From assembly GCF_003285005.1 (NCBI RefSeq), contig NZ_QMFA01000008.1:110866-174865 (forward strand): DNA of 64,000 nucleotides, written 5' to 3'. The notes under the pieces are model-generated. The model made no database searches. It worked only from the letters and a program-made list of their open reading frames with translations, and had not been told where the DNA came from. Source of the DNA: Paenibacillus sp. YN15. GTDB taxonomy: Bacteria > Bacillota > Bacilli > Paenibacillales > NBRC-103111. Below, one piece after another: positions 26,964 through 37,847 of the stretch (positions are counted from its first letter, which is position 1; every line of letters starts with the position of its first letter). The position numbers and the translations under genes are program-made.

Positions 26964-28505
26964 TTACTTGCTTTCGATCAGGGTGGTGCCTGTCATTTCG
27001 GCAGGAACCGCAAGGCCGAGAATGTCCAGCATGGTCGGTGCGATGTCCGCCAGGATGCCGCCGGAGCGCAGAGTGTACGTCCGGTCGGTGATAATGAACG
27101 GAACCGGGCTGGTCGTATGCGCCGTGTTCGGGCTGTCATCCGGGTTGCGGACGGTTTCGGCATTGCCGTGGTCGGCTGTAATCAGCGCAACCCCGCCTGC
27201 GGCCTGGATGGCGTCCAGCACCTTGCCCAGGCATTCGTCAACGGCTTCCACCGCTTTGATGGCAGGCTCCAGCATTCCGGAGTGGCCGACCATGTCCGCG
27301 TTGGCGAAGTTCAGGATAATCACGTCATGCTCGCCGGACTGGATTTCCTTCACAGTGGACTCCGCCAGCTCGTATGCGCTCATCTCCGGCTTCAGGTCGT
27401 AAGTGGCAACCTTCGGCGAGTTGATCAGCACGCGCTTCTCACCCGGCAGCTCCACATCCCGGCCGCCGCTGAAAAAGAAGGTCACGTGAGGATACTTTTC
27501 CGTTTCCGCTGTACGCAGCTGCTTCAGACCGTTTTGCACCAGCACTTCCCCAAGAGTATTGTCCAGGTTCTTGGGAGAGTAGGCGACATAACCCTTCACC
27601 GTTTCGGCAAAAACCGTCATGCACACATAATGCAGGTTCTGAGGACGGCCCGGACCGCGGTCAAAGCCTTGGAAGTCCTCGTTGGTGAACACCAGGGACA
27701 GCTGAATGGCCCGGTCGGGACGGAAGTTGAAGAAAATCACGGAATCATTGGACTCCACTTTAGCCAGCGGCTTGCCTTCGCCGTCCACAATGACGGTAGG
27801 CAGCACAAACTCATCGTAGACGGCCTTTTCGTAATTTTCCTCAATAGCCTTAACCGGATCGGTATGGGTTGGGCCTTCGCCGTACACCATAGCGCGGTAG
27901 GATTTCTCCACCCGCTCCCAGCGCTTGTCACGGTCCATGGCATAGTAGCGGCCTTGAACAGTGGCGATGTGGCCTACGCCCAGCTCCTGGGTCTTGGCAA
28001 CCAACTGCTCCATGTACTTCTTGGCGCTGTCCGGCGCAACGTCGCGGCCGTCCAGGAACGCATGGATGTACACTTCCTTCAATTCTTCCTTCTTGGCCAG
28101 CTCCAGAAGAGCGAACAGATGCGCGATATGGCTGTGCACACCGCCGTCGGACAAGAGTCCGTACAGATGAAGCTTGGTGCCGTTTTGCTTGGCGTGGCGA
28201 ACCGCGCCCAACAGGGTCTCATTGTCGAAGAAATCTCCGTCGCGGACAGACTTGGTAATGCGGGTCAGGTCCTGATACACGATCCGGCCTGCGCCGATAT
28301 TCAAGTGTCCAACTTCAGAATTGCCCATTTGGCCTTCCGGCAAACCTACTGCCTCGCCGCAAGCGGTGAGGGTGGTGTACGGATATTCGGCCTTGATGCG
28401 GTCGTAGTTGGGCTTTTTGGCTTGTTCGACAGCATTGCCCTGAACGCCGTCGCGCAGTCCGAAGCCGTCCAGAATAATCAATGCCAGCGGTTTGGGTCTT
28501 GCCAT
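26964..28505 (-). CDS. gpmI: 2,3-bisphosphoglycerate-independent phosphoglycerate mutase
   Basis: The 513-residue, Mn-dependent enzyme interconverts 3- and 2-phosphoglycerate. It shows [12 protein letters not shown] at the N terminus (metal-binding aspartate), the phosphoserine nucleophile in [24 protein letters not shown] and HTTSPVPFI near the C terminus. The Mn dependence makes activity pH-sensitive during sporulation in Bacillus. Its start is one base from the tpiA stop, so translation is coupled. Confidence 0.98.
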   Translation of the reverse strand: MARPKPLALIILDGFGLRDGVQGNAVEQAKKPNYDRIKAEYPYTTLTACGEAVGLPEGQMGNSEVGHLNIGAGRIVYQDLTRITKSVRDGDFFDNETLLGAVRHAKQNGTKLHLYGLLSDGGVHSHIAHLFALLELAKKEELKEVYIHAFLDGRDVAPDSAKKYMEQLVAKTQELGVGHIATVQGRYYAMDRDKRWERVEKSYRAMVYGEGPTHTDPVKAIEENYEKAVYDEFVLPTVIVDGEGKPLAKVESNDSVIFFNFRPDRAIQLSLVFTNEDFQGFDRGPGRPQNLHYVCMTVFAETVKGYVAYSPKNLDNTLGEVLVQNGLKQLRTAETEKYPHVTFFFSGGRDVELPGEKRVLINSPKVATYDLKPEMSAYELAESTVKEIQSGEHDVIILNFANADMVGHSGMLEPAIKAVEAVDECLGKVLDAIQAAGGVALITADHGNAETVRNPDDSPNTAHTTSPVPFIITDRTYTLRSGGILADIAPTMLDILGLAVPAEMTGTTLIESK

Positions 28506-28506
28506 C

Positions 28507-29421
<915 letters not shown>

Positions 29422-29425
29422 GGTA

Positions 29426-30610
29426 TTACTTGTCGTTCAAAGCAACAACGCCCGGAAGCGCCTTGCCTTCCATGAATTCCAGGGAAGCGCCGCCGCCGGT
29501 GGAGATGTGATCCATTTTGCTGCCCAGGTTGAACTTCTCAACCGCAGCTGCGGAGTCGCCGCCGCCGATAACGGTATAGCCTGCGGTTTCGGCGCAAGCT
29601 TCGCCCACAGCCTTGGTGCCGGCTGCAAAAGCTTCCATTTCGAATACGCCCATCGGTCCGTTCCAAACTACCAGCTTGGAGTTCTTGATGGTGTCGGCAT
29701 AGAGCTTGGAGGTCTTCGGTCCGATATCCAGGCCCAGCCAGCCGTCAGGAATAGCGTCCACGTCAACAATCTTGGTCTCGGCGTTGGCGTCGAACTTGTC
29801 GGCAACCACAACGTCAACCGGGATCAGGAGGTTAATGCCTTTATCCTTGGCCTTGTTGATGAAGGTCTTGGCCAGCTCGATCTTCTCTTCGTCCAGCATG
29901 GAAGCGCCAATGCTGTAGCCTTGGGCCTTCAGGAAGGTGAAGCACAGACCGCCGCCCAGGATCAGGTTGTCGGCCAGGTTGATCAGGTTGTCGATAACGT
30001 CGATCTTGTCCTTTACCTTGGCGCCGCCGATGATAGCGGTGAAAGGACGCTCCGGATTGGACAGAGCCTTGCCAAGCACATCCAGTTCCTTTTCCATCAA
30101 AAGACCGGATACGGCCGGCAGGTATTGTGCAATGCCAGCGGTGGAGGAATGGGCACGATGAGCGGCGCCGAAGGCATCGTTCACGAACAGGTCAGCCAGC
30201 TCGGCGAATTGCTTGGCCAGCTCGGCATCATTCTTCTCTTCGCCTTTATAGAAACGGACGTTTTCCAGAACCAGCACGTCGCCGTTCTTCAGTTCTGCGA
30301 TTTGCGCCTTCACCGCATCGCCTACAGCTTCGTCAGCCTTGGCAACCGGCTTGCCCAGCAGCTCGCCCAGACGAACGGCGGCGGGAGTCAAACGCATGCT
30401 GTCCACAAATTCGCCCTTGGGACGGCCCATGTGGGAAGCCAGGATCACCTTGGCGCCTTTTTCGATCAGGTACTTGATGGTGGGAAGGGTTTCCCGGATA
30501 CGGGTGTCGTCGGTGATGACGCCGTTCTCCAGCGGTACGTTGAAGTCAACGCGGACAAACACGCGCTTGCCGGCCAGCTCGGCCACGTCACGAATGCTCT
30601 TCTTGTTCAT
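29426..30610 (-). CDS. pgk: Phosphoglycerate kinase
   Basis: A 394-residue kinase making ATP and 3-phosphoglycerate from 1,3-bisphosphoglycerate. Visible signatures are [11 protein letters not shown] at the N terminus, [31 protein letters not shown] in the hinge region, and the nucleotide-binding [12 protein letters not shown] with [10 protein letters not shown] at the end. Length is typical. It lies downstream of a hairpin/T-tract that separates it from gap. Confidence 0.98.
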   Translation of the reverse strand: MNKKSIRDVAELAGKRVFVRVDFNVPLENGVITDDTRIRETLPTIKYLIEKGAKVILASHMGRPKGEFVDSMRLTPAAVRLGELLGKPVAKADEAVGDAVKAQIAELKNGDVLVLENVRFYKGEEKNDAELAKQFAELADLFVNDAFGAAHRAHSSTAGIAQYLPAVSGLLMEKELDVLGKALSNPERPFTAIIGGAKVKDKIDVIDNLINLADNLILGGGLCFTFLKAQGYSIGASMLDEEKIELAKTFINKAKDKGINLLIPVDVVVADKFDANAETKIVDVDAIPDGWLGLDIGPKTSKLYADTIKNSKLVVWNGPMGVFEMEAFAAGTKAVGEACAETAGYTVIGGGDSAAAVEKFNLGSKMDHISTGGGASLEFMEGKALPGVVALNDK

Positions 30611-30639
30611 TTGTCTAACCTCCGCCTTAAAAGTGAAAA

Positions 30640-30668
30640 AACCAAGCGTCCGATAAAGACGCCTTCAT
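30640..30668 (-). terminator. Intercistronic terminator/attenuator between gap and pgk
   Basis: On the minus strand, AGGCGTC, short loop, GACGCTT, then GGTTTTTT. A second stem GAGCGGAA/TTCCGCTC lies just before it. Partial termination here would give more gap than pgk transcript. Confidence 0.6.
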
Positions 30669-30732
30669 TCAGTTTGAAGAGCGGAAAAGACCCTCGTCTG
30701 TTCCGCTCTCTGGTTGTTCACCAACTATGGTC

Positions 30733-31740
30733 TTACTTGACCAGCTTTGCGAAGTATTCCAAGGTACGGATCAATTGGGCGGTGTAGGACATTTCGTTGT
30801 CGTACCAGGAAACGGTCTTAACCAGTTGCTTGTCGCCAACAGTCAGGATCTTGGTTTGAGTAGCGTCGAACAGGGAGCCGTAGGTGCAGCCGATTACGTC
30901 GGAGGACACGATTTCATCTTCGGTGTAGCCGAAGGATTCGTTGGCGGCAGCCTTCATCACAGCGTTGATTTCGTCAACAGTAGCCTTTTTCTCCAGAACA
31001 GTTACCAGCTCGGTCAGGGAGCCTGTCGGAGTCGGTACACGTTGAGCAGCGCCGTCCAGCTTGCCCTTCAGTTCCGGGATAACCAGGCCGATTGCCTTGG
31101 CGGCACCGGTGGTGTTCGGGATGATGTTCTCGGCAGCTGCACGGGCACGGCGGAAGTCGCCCTTGCGGTGCGGAGCGTCCAAAGTGTTTTGGTCGCCGGT
31201 GTAAGCATGGATGGTGGTCATCAAGCCTTGAACAATGCCGAAGGAGTCGTTCAGAGCCTTAGCCATCGGAGCCAGACAGTTGGTGGTGCAGGATGCGCCG
31301 GAGATTACAGTTTCGGAGCCGTCCAGGATTTCATGGTTGGTGTTGTAAACAACAGTCTTGATTTCGCCGGTTGCAGGAGCGGAGATAACAACCTTCTTAG
31401 CGCCGCCCTTCAGGTGAAGCTCAGCCTTCTCTTGAGTTACGAAGAAGCCTGTGCACTCCAGAACGATTTCAACGCCCAGCTCGCCCCAAGGAAGCTCTTC
31501 CGGCTTAGCGTTGGCCAGAACCTTGACTTCCTTGCCATTAACCTTGAAGAAACCGTCATGTACTTCAACTTCGCCCTTGAAAGGACCTTGGGTAGTATCA
31601 TATTTCAAAAGATGAGCCAGCATTTTCGCATCAGTCAAGTCGTTGATTGCAACAACTTCGATTCCTTCTACTTCTTGAATGCGGCGGAATGCCAGACGGC
31701 CGATACGTCCAAAACCGTTAATGCCCACTTTAACACTCAT
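30733..31740 (-). CDS. gap: Glyceraldehyde-3-phosphate dehydrogenase
   Basis: A 335-residue NAD-dependent enzyme with [14 protein letters not shown] (Rossmann loop), the catalytic cysteine in [15 protein letters not shown], the active-site histidine in [10 protein letters not shown], and the [10 protein letters not shown] substrate-binding segment. It oxidises glyceraldehyde-3-phosphate. An AGGAGG site precedes the start. The gene directly follows cggR, as in Bacillus, where this is the glycolytic gapA. Confidence 0.98.
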   Translation of the reverse strand: MSVKVGINGFGRIGRLAFRRIQEVEGIEVVAINDLTDAKMLAHLLKYDTTQGPFKGEVEVHDGFFKVNGKEVKVLANAKPEELPWGELGVEIVLECTGFFVTQEKAELHLKGGAKKVVISAPATGEIKTVVYNTNHEILDGSETVISGASCTTNCLAPMAKALNDSFGIVQGLMTTIHAYTGDQNTLDAPHRKGDFRRARAAAENIIPNTTGAAKAIGLVIPELKGKLDGAAQRVPTPTGSLTELVTVLEKKATVDEINAVMKAAANESFGYTEDEIVSSDVIGCTYGSLFDATQTKILTVGDKQLVKTVSWYDNEMSYTAQLIRTLEYFAKLVK

Positions 31741-31825
31741 TGTTCATTTCCTCCTAAAAATAAATTATTATCTCAAGACGAACCCTTAGATCCGTCAGGA
31801 TAACGCTCTTGGCGCTGCGCTCTAG

Positions 31826-32845
31826 TTAGTTGGCGTCCAAAATGGCGATGGCTGCGGCCTCATCGGTCACCAGCACATGGCAGCCGAACTTCATGACGGC
31901 GGCGATACTGGGGGCCTTGGAACGCCCGCCGGCCACTGCGATCACCGCTTCGGTCTTCTGGATGTCCTCCAGCTTGAGCCCAACCGTCGGCATCCGGTGC
32001 ACCACCTTGCCAGACGCATCAAAATAATAGCCAAACGCTTCGGCCAGCGCTCCCTCCCGCTTCAGGGACTCAATGGTGGCGCTGTCGATCTTCCTTCTTC
32101 TGGCCATAACACTAGCTTCCCCGATTCCATGCACAAGCATTCTGGCTTGATGGATAACCTGGACAATTTCTTGGATATGGGGCTCCTGAATCAGCGACAG
32201 ATACGCTTCTTCCCCCAGATGATCGGGGACATGCATGAGCCTGTATTGGCCACCGGTCTTCTTGGCCATGGTGGAGGCAATGGTGTTGGCCTGAAAATCC
32301 AGGCTTTCTCCCAAGCCGCCCCGCGCCGGAACAAACAGGCTGGCCTTCAGCTGCGGGCTGGGGCCCATATGGCTGGCTACCTCCGCCATGGTAGACCCGC
32401 CGGTAACGGCGATGACGCCCTCCCGGATTGCCGCCTTGCGGACTGCCGCCGCGCCGGCCCGTCCCAATTCAATCTTGGCATACGGCGAAGTATCCGAATC
32501 ACCCGGAACCACTACCGCCTGCTCCATGCCGAAACGCGCCTTCAGCCGATCCTCCAGCTCGGAGAGCCCGAACAGCTCCCGCACCATCGGTTCGATGGCT
32601 TCCAGCAGGCTGCGGCCGGAATCGCTGATCCGCATGCCGTAGCTTTCCACTTCAAGAAGGCCTTGGGCTTTGAGAAAATCCACCTCGCTGCGCAACACTC
32701 TCTCCGTCATATCCAGCGAGGAAGCGAGGGTTCTCCGTCCGACCACCTTGGAGAGCATGATGTGATGCAGGATCGTGTAGCGCTTCCTCATGGTGTCCAT
32801 TAAATCCGGCAGAAGCTGCTTCTGAATATCGAGCACGGACCTCAT
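31826..32845 (-). CDS. cggR: Central glycolytic genes regulator CggR
   Basis: The 339-residue SorC/DeoR-type repressor has an N-terminal winged helix (RYTILHHIMLSKVVGRRTLA then LDMTERVLRSEVDFLKAQGL) and a C-terminal sugar-phosphate-binding domain (VVPGDSD, VTGGSTMAEVA, VPARGGLGE, VAGGRSKAPSI). In B. subtilis, fructose-1,6-bisphosphate releases it from its operator and induces gapA-pgk-tpi-pgm-eno. The start at 32845 follows GGAGTGAGAAG; an upstream frame of 27 codons lacks a better site. It is the promoter-proximal gene of the glycolytic operon. Confidence 0.95.
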   Translation of the reverse strand: MRSVLDIQKQLLPDLMDTMRKRYTILHHIMLSKVVGRRTLASSLDMTERVLRSEVDFLKAQGLLEVESYGMRISDSGRSLLEAIEPMVRELFGLSELEDRLKARFGMEQAVVVPGDSDTSPYAKIELGRAGAAAVRKAAIREGVIAVTGGSTMAEVASHMGPSPQLKASLFVPARGGLGESLDFQANTIASTMAKKTGGQYRLMHVPDHLGEEAYLSLIQEPHIQEIVQVIHQARMLVHGIGEASVMARRRKIDSATIESLKREGALAEAFGYYFDASGKVVHRMPTVGLKLEDIQKTEAVIAVAGGRSKAPSIAAVMKFGCHVLVTDEAAAIAILDAN

Positions 32846-32858
32846 CTTCTCACTCCTG

Positions 32859-32887
32859 GACAGGGTATTGGACCGGAATTGTCCCGC
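32859..32887 (-). promoter_or_regulatory. Candidate CggR operator
   Basis: CGGGAC (minus strand, near 32880-32885) is followed by GGTCC and then CCTGTCC (ending 32859), resembling the CGGGAC...TGTCC half-sites of the B. subtilis CggR operator. It lies just upstream of the cggR ribosome binding site. Confidence 0.5.
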
Positions 32888-32951
32888 TCTTACATCTTTA
32901 GTCCCAGCTAGAGATGGCGGGGCCATCCGACAGGACTCTCTAGCCTCTTAC

Positions 32952-32980
32952 ATTGTATTCCTCTTCCTTGGAAAATGCAA
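32952..32980 (-). promoter_or_regulatory. Promoter of the cggR-gap operon
   Basis: TTGCAT (32975-32980), 17 bases, TACAAT (32952-32957) on the minus strand. This is a good SigA match, about 110 bases upstream of cggR. Confidence 0.65.
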
Positions 32981-33251
32981 GAATACGGCGGCGCTTTCAA
33001 TTGTAAACTTTTTAACCTTAGGCGAATTGAAACAGGCCGATTTTCCGCAAAAGCAGGGCTCCCAAGAGTGTAAGCGGCATCATGCCGGAAAGCCACACCG
33101 CCGGAACTCTCCATCGGCTCTTTCCCGCCTTGGCAAAACCGCATGCCGCTTTTCTTCGAAACAAGCACTTGCATTTTGCTCCGGGCTATCATATAATAAC
33201 ACTTGCCGCCAAAATCGCCTGCTAAGGCAAGACGGTCCGATTCACTTACAT

Positions 33252-33326
33252 GCACCCGTGGTCCAATGGATATGACGCAGGCCTCCGAAGCCTGAGATCG
33301 AGGTTCAATTCCTCGCGGGTGCGCCA
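33252..33326 (+). tRNA. tRNA-Arg (CCG anticodon)
   Basis: Acceptor arm GCACCCG pairs with CGGGTGC. Anticodon stem CAGGC/GCCTG encloses the loop CTCCGAA, giving anticodon CCG. The T arm is CGAGG TTCAATT CCTCG. The discriminator is G and CCA is encoded at 33324-33326. Confidence 0.95.
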
Positions 33327-33393
33327 TAATTCCTTCCAAACATCAAGCAGCCGCAAGGCTGTTTTTCGCATTTTCCGCCGCTTTGCAGATTTC

Positions 33394-33433
33394 TTTGACC
33401 TTAATTGACTTTTGACCTTCATTGACTTAATAT
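33394..33433 (+). promoter_or_regulatory. clpP promoter overlapped by two CtsR-type boxes
   Basis: A -35 TTGACT (33405-33410), 17 bases, -10 TAATAT (33428-33433). Two tandem copies of TTTGACC-N3-ATTGACT (33394-33410 and 33411-33427) match the CtsR heptad direct repeat and cover the whole spacer. Confidence 0.85.
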
Positions 33434-33515
33434 GGTCTTAACGTGAAGGGAAGCCCCTTCACACCGGCATATGCTCCTCATGACGATGAACAATTTTAAA
33501 GGAGGGAATTGCAAC

Positions 33516-34106
33516 ATGAGTTTGATACCTATGGTCGTAGAACAAGACGGACGAGGCGAAAGAGCCTATGACATTTATTCGCGCCTGTTGAAGGACCGCA
33601 TCATCTTTTTGGGCAGCGCGATCAACGATGCTGTAGCCAATGCCATCGTCGCCCAGCTGTTGTTCCTGGATGCCCAGGACCCTGAGAAGGACATCCATCT
33701 GTACATTAACTCCCCCGGCGGTTCCATTACCTCCGGTATGGCTATCTATGATACCATGCAGTTCATCAAAGCGGATGTCTCCACCATCTGTGTCGGTATG
33801 GCCGCCTCCATGGGCGCATTCCTGCTGACTGCCGGAGCCAAGGGCAAACGCTTCGCCCTTCCCAACAGCGAAGTGATGATCCACCAGCCGCTGGGCGGCG
33901 CCGAAGGCCAGGCCTCGGACATCCAAATCCGCGCCAACCGCATCATCAAGATGCGCGACAAGCTCAACCACATTCTGGCGGAGCGCAGCGGACAGCCCTT
34001 CGAGCGCATCGAGAAAGACACCGACCGCGACAACTTCATGAGCGCAGAAGAAGCGCTGAAGTACGGCCTGATTGATAAAGTCATTGAGCCGACCCGCGCC
34101 AAATAA
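33516..34106 (+). CDS. clpP: ATP-dependent Clp protease proteolytic subunit
   Basis: A 196-residue serine peptidase. The catalytic serine lies in [11 protein letters not shown] (about 97), the histidine in [12 protein letters not shown] (about 122) and the aspartate in [11 protein letters not shown] (about 171), the standard ClpP triad. It forms a 14-mer that degrades substrates fed by ClpX/ClpC, including tmRNA-tagged proteins. ATG 33516 follows AAAGGAGGG. CtsR boxes over the promoter indicate heat- and stress-induction. Confidence 0.98.
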   Translation: MSLIPMVVEQDGRGERAYDIYSRLLKDRIIFLGSAINDAVANAIVAQLLFLDAQDPEKDIHLYINSPGGSITSGMAIYDTMQFIKADVSTICVGMAASMGAFLLTAGAKGKRFALPNSEVMIHQPLGGAEGQASDIQIRANRIIKMRDKLNHILAERSGQPFERIEKDTDRDNFMSAEEALKYGLIDKVIEPTRAK

Positions 34107-34129
34107 ACCTGCTTTCCCTATACCCCAAC

Positions 34130-34160
34130 CCCCGATTTTTCAATCGGGGGTTTTTGGTTT
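34130..34160 (+). terminator. Terminator of clpP
   Basis: CCCCCGATT, TTTC loop, AATCGGGGG, then GTTTTTGGTTTTTTG. Confidence 0.9.
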
Positions 34161-34289
34161 TTTGAGCGGAATGCTGGCCGGGACATGCTGCATGCCTATT
34201 TGTTCGGAGGGGAAGGGACGGCGGCAAAGTAGCCGTCCCGCTCCATGGTGATACGCCTGCGGCAATGCTCCGCCGCGGCAGCAAAAATA

Positions 34290-34316
34290 CCCCTAGCCGG
34301 ATCATCCCGGCTGGGG
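34290..34316. terminator. GC-rich hairpin between clpP and the HPr gene
   Basis: CCCCTAGCCGG, ATCATC, CCGGCTGGGG. It has a poor T run and may reinforce separation of the two convergent units. Confidence 0.4.
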
Positions 34317-34332
34317 GTTTAAACGTTCAGGC

Positions 34333-34362
34333 GAAAAAAAGCTTCCCTATGCAGGAAGCCTG
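34333..34362 (-). terminator. Terminator of the glk-rapZ-yvcK-whiA-HPr unit
   Basis: GGCTTCC, TGCATA, GGGAAGC followed by TTTTTTTC on the minus strand, just after the HPr-family stop. Confidence 0.85.
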
Positions 34363-34400
34363 GTTGGTGTTGGTTGATGAATCGGAAGATCAACCGCCTG

Positions 34401-34670
34401 TTATTGATTCTCCAGTTCTTCTTTGCTGACCAGAGTGACAAGCGCATTAACAGCCTGCTCGGCATCCGTTCCCTCCGCACTGATGTGAACCTCAGTGCCG
34501 GTGCTGATGGCAAGGCTCATAATGCCCATAATGCTTTTCGCATTCACCTTTTTATCATCCTTCTCCACGAAAATCTCGGAAGAGAATTTATTAGCTTCTT
34601 GCACGAACAAGGCGGCGGGCCTAGCATGAAGACCTGTTTTCAACTTAACGACGACGGGACGCCTCGACAT
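34401..34670 (-). CDS. HPr-family phosphocarrier at the crh locus
   Basis: An 89-residue protein with the HPr fold and the regulatory serine segment NAKSIMGIMSLA (Ser46 position). It lies after whiA, where Bacillus has crh, and the rest of the sequence is Crh-like (ALFVQEANKF). Unlike Bacillus Crh, which has glutamine at position 15, this protein has GLHARPA with a histidine. It could therefore still be phosphorylated by Enzyme I and act in sugar transport, as well as serve as a CcpA corepressor when Ser46 is phosphorylated. I have left the symbol blank because HPr and Crh cannot be separated here. Confidence 0.85.
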   Translation of the reverse strand: MSRRPVVVKLKTGLHARPAALFVQEANKFSSEIFVEKDDKKVNAKSIMGIMSLAISTGTEVHISAEGTDAEQAVNALVTLVSKEELENQ

Positions 34671-34934
34671 GAACCAATACCCCCTAAAAAATGACTTTAT
34701 TCCATCTATTATATGAGTTGAAGCGCTTGCGCCTCATAAGAGGAAATCCAAGCTGGAAAACGCAAAAAACCTCTGTCACATTATGGAAATTAAAATGAGA
34801 CAACAGAAAAGAACACGATTTTCTACCATTATAGCATCATTTCCGGAAGTACACTAGAGAAAGAACCGATTTTCAGCTTCATGTTCCCGATTGCTTCCGT
34901 CATAAGCTAATTTGGGTGCCTTTTGGGCCGGTAT

Positions 34935-35864
34935 TTACGGTTGGCGGAGCTTCTCCGCCATTTCATCTATTTTGCGAAGGCGGTGATTGACGCCGGATTT
35001 GCTCACATTTCCCTTTAAGTAATCGCCGATTTCATTCAAATTCACGTCGGGATACTGCAGCCGGATTTCCGCCACCTCCCGCAGCTTTTCCGGAAGGCTC
35101 TCCAGCCCCACCTCCCGCTGCAGGAGCTTGATGTTCTCAATCTGCCGCAGCGCCGCGCCGATGGTTTTGTTCAGATTGGCTGTTTCGCAATTGACAATGC
35201 GGTTGACGGAGTTGCGCATATCCTTCATGATCCGGATATCCTCAAACCGCAGCAATGCCTGATGAGCGCCGATCAGGCTTAAGAATTCGATGATCTTCTG
35301 GCCTTCCTTGATGTAGAAGACGAATCCCTTCTTGCGTTCAATACAGCGCGCGTTCAGGTGAAACCGGTTGGCCAGCTCGACCAGAGCCTGGCAATGCTCC
35401 TCGTACATGGACGAAATCTCCAGATGGTACGAGGACCCTTCGGGGTTGTTTACCGACCCTCCCGCCAAAAAAGCCCCCCGCAGGTAGGAACGTTTGCAGC
35501 AGTTGCCCTTGATGATGCTTTTGTCGATGCCTGTTGTAAATTGAAAGCCAACGGATACGATCTTCAGATCGGACAGAATACCCTGCACCCCGGCCGGGAT
35601 GCGGACGATGTAGACGTTGTTTTTCTTCAGGCGCATTTTTTTGCGGACCAGAAGCTCAATGTGGATATGGTACGTCTTCTTCAGAAGGGAATAAATCCGC
35701 CGGGCGATGGCCGCGTTCTCCGTGGAAATATCCAGCACCACCTTCTGGCTGGATACCTGGACCGCGCCGTTCATCCGGATCATGCTGGATAATTCCGCCT
35801 TCTCACAGCAGGCCTCTGTCTCCATTAGCGTAAGCTCCTTCTTCGTCTGCGCCGCGAAGGACAT
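34935..35864 (-). CDS. whiA: DNA-binding protein WhiA
   Basis: The 309-residue protein has the LAGLIDADG-like N-terminal fold ([17 protein letters not shown] near 120-136) and the C-terminal helix-turn-helix of the WhiA family ([20 protein letters not shown] followed by [11 protein letters not shown]). In Bacillus it affects chromosome segregation and division; in actinomycetes it controls sporulation. It is 6 bases from yvcK, so the two are coupled. About 264 bases of unassigned sequence separate it from the HPr gene. Confidence 0.96.
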   Translation of the reverse strand: MSFAAQTKKELTLMETEACCEKAELSSMIRMNGAVQVSSQKVVLDISTENAAIARRIYSLLKKTYHIHIELLVRKKMRLKKNNVYIVRIPAGVQGILSDLKIVSVGFQFTTGIDKSIIKGNCCKRSYLRGAFLAGGSVNNPEGSSYHLEISSMYEEHCQALVELANRFHLNARCIERKKGFVFYIKEGQKIIEFLSLIGAHQALLRFEDIRIMKDMRNSVNRIVNCETANLNKTIGAALRQIENIKLLQREVGLESLPEKLREVAEIRLQYPDVNLNEIGDYLKGNVSKSGVNHRLRKIDEMAEKLRQP

Positions 35865-35870
35865 GGCCTC

Positions 35871-36851
35871 TCACCTCTTCTTTGACATCCAGCTCTCCAC
35901 CAGCTGATAAATATGGTGGCTGAGCCGTTCGGCGTCATGCCGCAGGTAGGTCCGGAACAGCACCAGCTTGTCGGCAATCACCTGATAGCCTCGGCGCTTC
36001 ACCTCATCCAGATCCAGTTCTACAGCGCTTGCGCCCTGTTCGGCATACTTCGACTCCACCTGGGGAGGAATGTCGCCATTATTCACTATAACATAATCGA
36101 ACAAGTGATGACCAACATGATCGTGAATCGCCTGCAGATGATCGCTGACGGAATAGCCGTCGGTCTCCCCCGGCTGGGTCATCACATTGCAGATGAAGAT
36201 CTTGATGGCATCGGACTCCACCAGGGCATCTGCCACCCCAGGCACAATCAGATTGGGCAAAATACTGGTGTACAGGCTGCCCGGCCCCACCAGAATCGCA
36301 TCCGTTTCCCGAATGGCCTCCAGCACCTCCGGCAAGGGCTCCACATTCTCCGGCTCCAGAAATACCCGCTTGATCCGGCCGCCGACCAGAGGAATCTTGG
36401 ACTCCCCTTCCACGATGGTGCCGTCCTGCATCTCCGCCTTCAGGACAATCGCCTGGTTGGCGGTGGGCAGCACCCGGCCGCGCACGGCAAGCACCCGGGA
36501 CAGCGCCTTGATGCCGGAGACGAAATCTCCCGTGATGTCATGCATCGCCGCCAAAATTAGGTTACCCAAGCTGTGGCCTGCCAATCCATTCCCGGCAGTA
36601 AACCGGTACTCCAACATGCGGGAGAGCATCGGCTCCACATCCGCAAGCGCATTCAAAACGTTCCGGATATCCCCCGGCGGCGGCATCTGCAGCTCGGAGC
36701 GGAGAATGCCGGAGCTTCCCCCGTCATCGGCAACAGTGACAATGGCGGTGATATCCAGAGGTTTTTCTTTCAGTCCACGCAGCATGACGGATAATCCCGT
36801 TCCTCCGCCGATAACTACGATCCGCGGTAACCGGCCATTGCGCTGTCGCAT
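35871..36851 (-). CDS. yvcK: YvcK family, gluconeogenic growth and cell-shape factor
   Basis: A 326-residue protein with the CofD/YvcK nucleotide-binding start VVIGGGTGLSVMLRGLK, TVADDGGSSGILR, PPGDIRNVL, and GPGSLYTSILPNL near 200. B. subtilis YvcK binds UDP-GlcNAc and is needed for growth on gluconeogenic carbon sources and for correct cell shape. It lies between rapZ and whiA in the conserved order. Confidence 0.96.
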   Translation of the reverse strand: MRQRNGRLPRIVVIGGGTGLSVMLRGLKEKPLDITAIVTVADDGGSSGILRSELQMPPPGDIRNVLNALADVEPMLSRMLEYRFTAGNGLAGHSLGNLILAAMHDITGDFVSGIKALSRVLAVRGRVLPTANQAIVLKAEMQDGTIVEGESKIPLVGGRIKRVFLEPENVEPLPEVLEAIRETDAILVGPGSLYTSILPNLIVPGVADALVESDAIKIFICNVMTQPGETDGYSVSDHLQAIHDHVGHHLFDYVIVNNGDIPPQVESKYAEQGASAVELDLDEVKRRGYQVIADKLVLFRTYLRHDAERLSHHIYQLVESWMSKKR

Positions 36852-36894
36852 TTAACCACTCCAATCTGAATACGCGAGTTCCAGGCCGCGCTTC

Positions 36895-37785
36895 CTACAC
36901 CTTGCGGTCTCTGTCCGCATCCCGGTGGCGCACCCGGACAGCCTCCGTCTCGCTTTCCCCCAGCATCTTGCCCAAATATTCGGCAATGGCCACCGAACGG
37001 TGTTTGCCGCCGGTACAGCCGATGCCGATAACCACCTGGCTTTTGCCTTCCTTGCGGTATTGGGGAATCAGGAAATGCAGCATATCCAGCAGCTTCGCCA
37101 GAAACTCCTTGGTTTCGCTCCACTTCATCACATATTCATACACATCCGAATCCATGCCGGTATTGGGGCGCAATGCCTCCACATAATGGGGATTGGGCAA
37201 AAACCGCACATCAAAAATCAGATCCGCATCAATTGGCACGCCATATTTGAAGCCGAAGGAAATCACGTTCAGCGACAGCTTGCTTTCCTCGACATTGGTA
37301 AAACGGCCGGCAATCCGCTCCTTCAGCTGAGCCGGCTTCAGGCCCGAGGTATCAATCACCTGGTTGGCCAGGCCCTTCAGCTCCTCCAGCAGCTTGCGCT
37401 CCTGGTTGATTCCCTCCAGCGGAGCATCGCCGGGGGCCAGAGGATGTCTGCGCCGGGTTTCCTTATAACGCTGCACCAGCACCGTATCCGTGGCATCCAG
37501 AAACAGAATCTCGGAACGGATGGTGTAATTATCCTTCAAGTCCTGCAGCGATTGGGACAACGCTTTGAAGAATTCCCTGCCCCGAAGATCAATCACAAGG
37601 GCTACGCGGCCGATTTTTCCGTTGGATTGCTGGATCAGCTCGGCAAATTTGGGAATCAGGACGGGAGGCAGGTTATCTACGCAAAAGAAACCCAGATCCT
37701 CCATGCTTTGCACGGCAATGGTTTTGCCGGCGCCTGACATGCCGGTTATGATGACAAGCAGCGCCTGCTCCATCCGGTCCTCCAT
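36895..37785 (-). CDS. rapZ: RNase adapter / nucleotide-binding protein RapZ
   Basis: A 296-residue protein with a P-loop ([10 protein letters not shown], residues about 10-19), [17 protein letters not shown], a second nucleotide motif ([18 protein letters not shown] with HPL), and the C-terminal domain [23 protein letters not shown] and [13 protein letters not shown]. In E. coli it guides RNase E to a small RNA controlling GlmS; in Bacillus the homologue YvcJ affects competence. ATG 37785 follows GAGGAGG. Confidence 0.95.
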   Translation of the reverse strand: MEDRMEQALLVIITGMSGAGKTIAVQSMEDLGFFCVDNLPPVLIPKFAELIQQSNGKIGRVALVIDLRGREFFKALSQSLQDLKDNYTIRSEILFLDATDTVLVQRYKETRRRHPLAPGDAPLEGINQERKLLEELKGLANQVIDTSGLKPAQLKERIAGRFTNVEESKLSLNVISFGFKYGVPIDADLIFDVRFLPNPHYVEALRPNTGMDSDVYEYVMKWSETKEFLAKLLDMLHFLIPQYRKEGKSQVVIGIGCTGGKHRSVAIAEYLGKMLGESETEAVRVRHRDADRDRKV

Positions 37786-37847
37786 GGCGGGCTTCCTCCT
37801 CTTTCCTAACATTCTATGCAATGCGGACGGCAATGTATAACCGGCGC

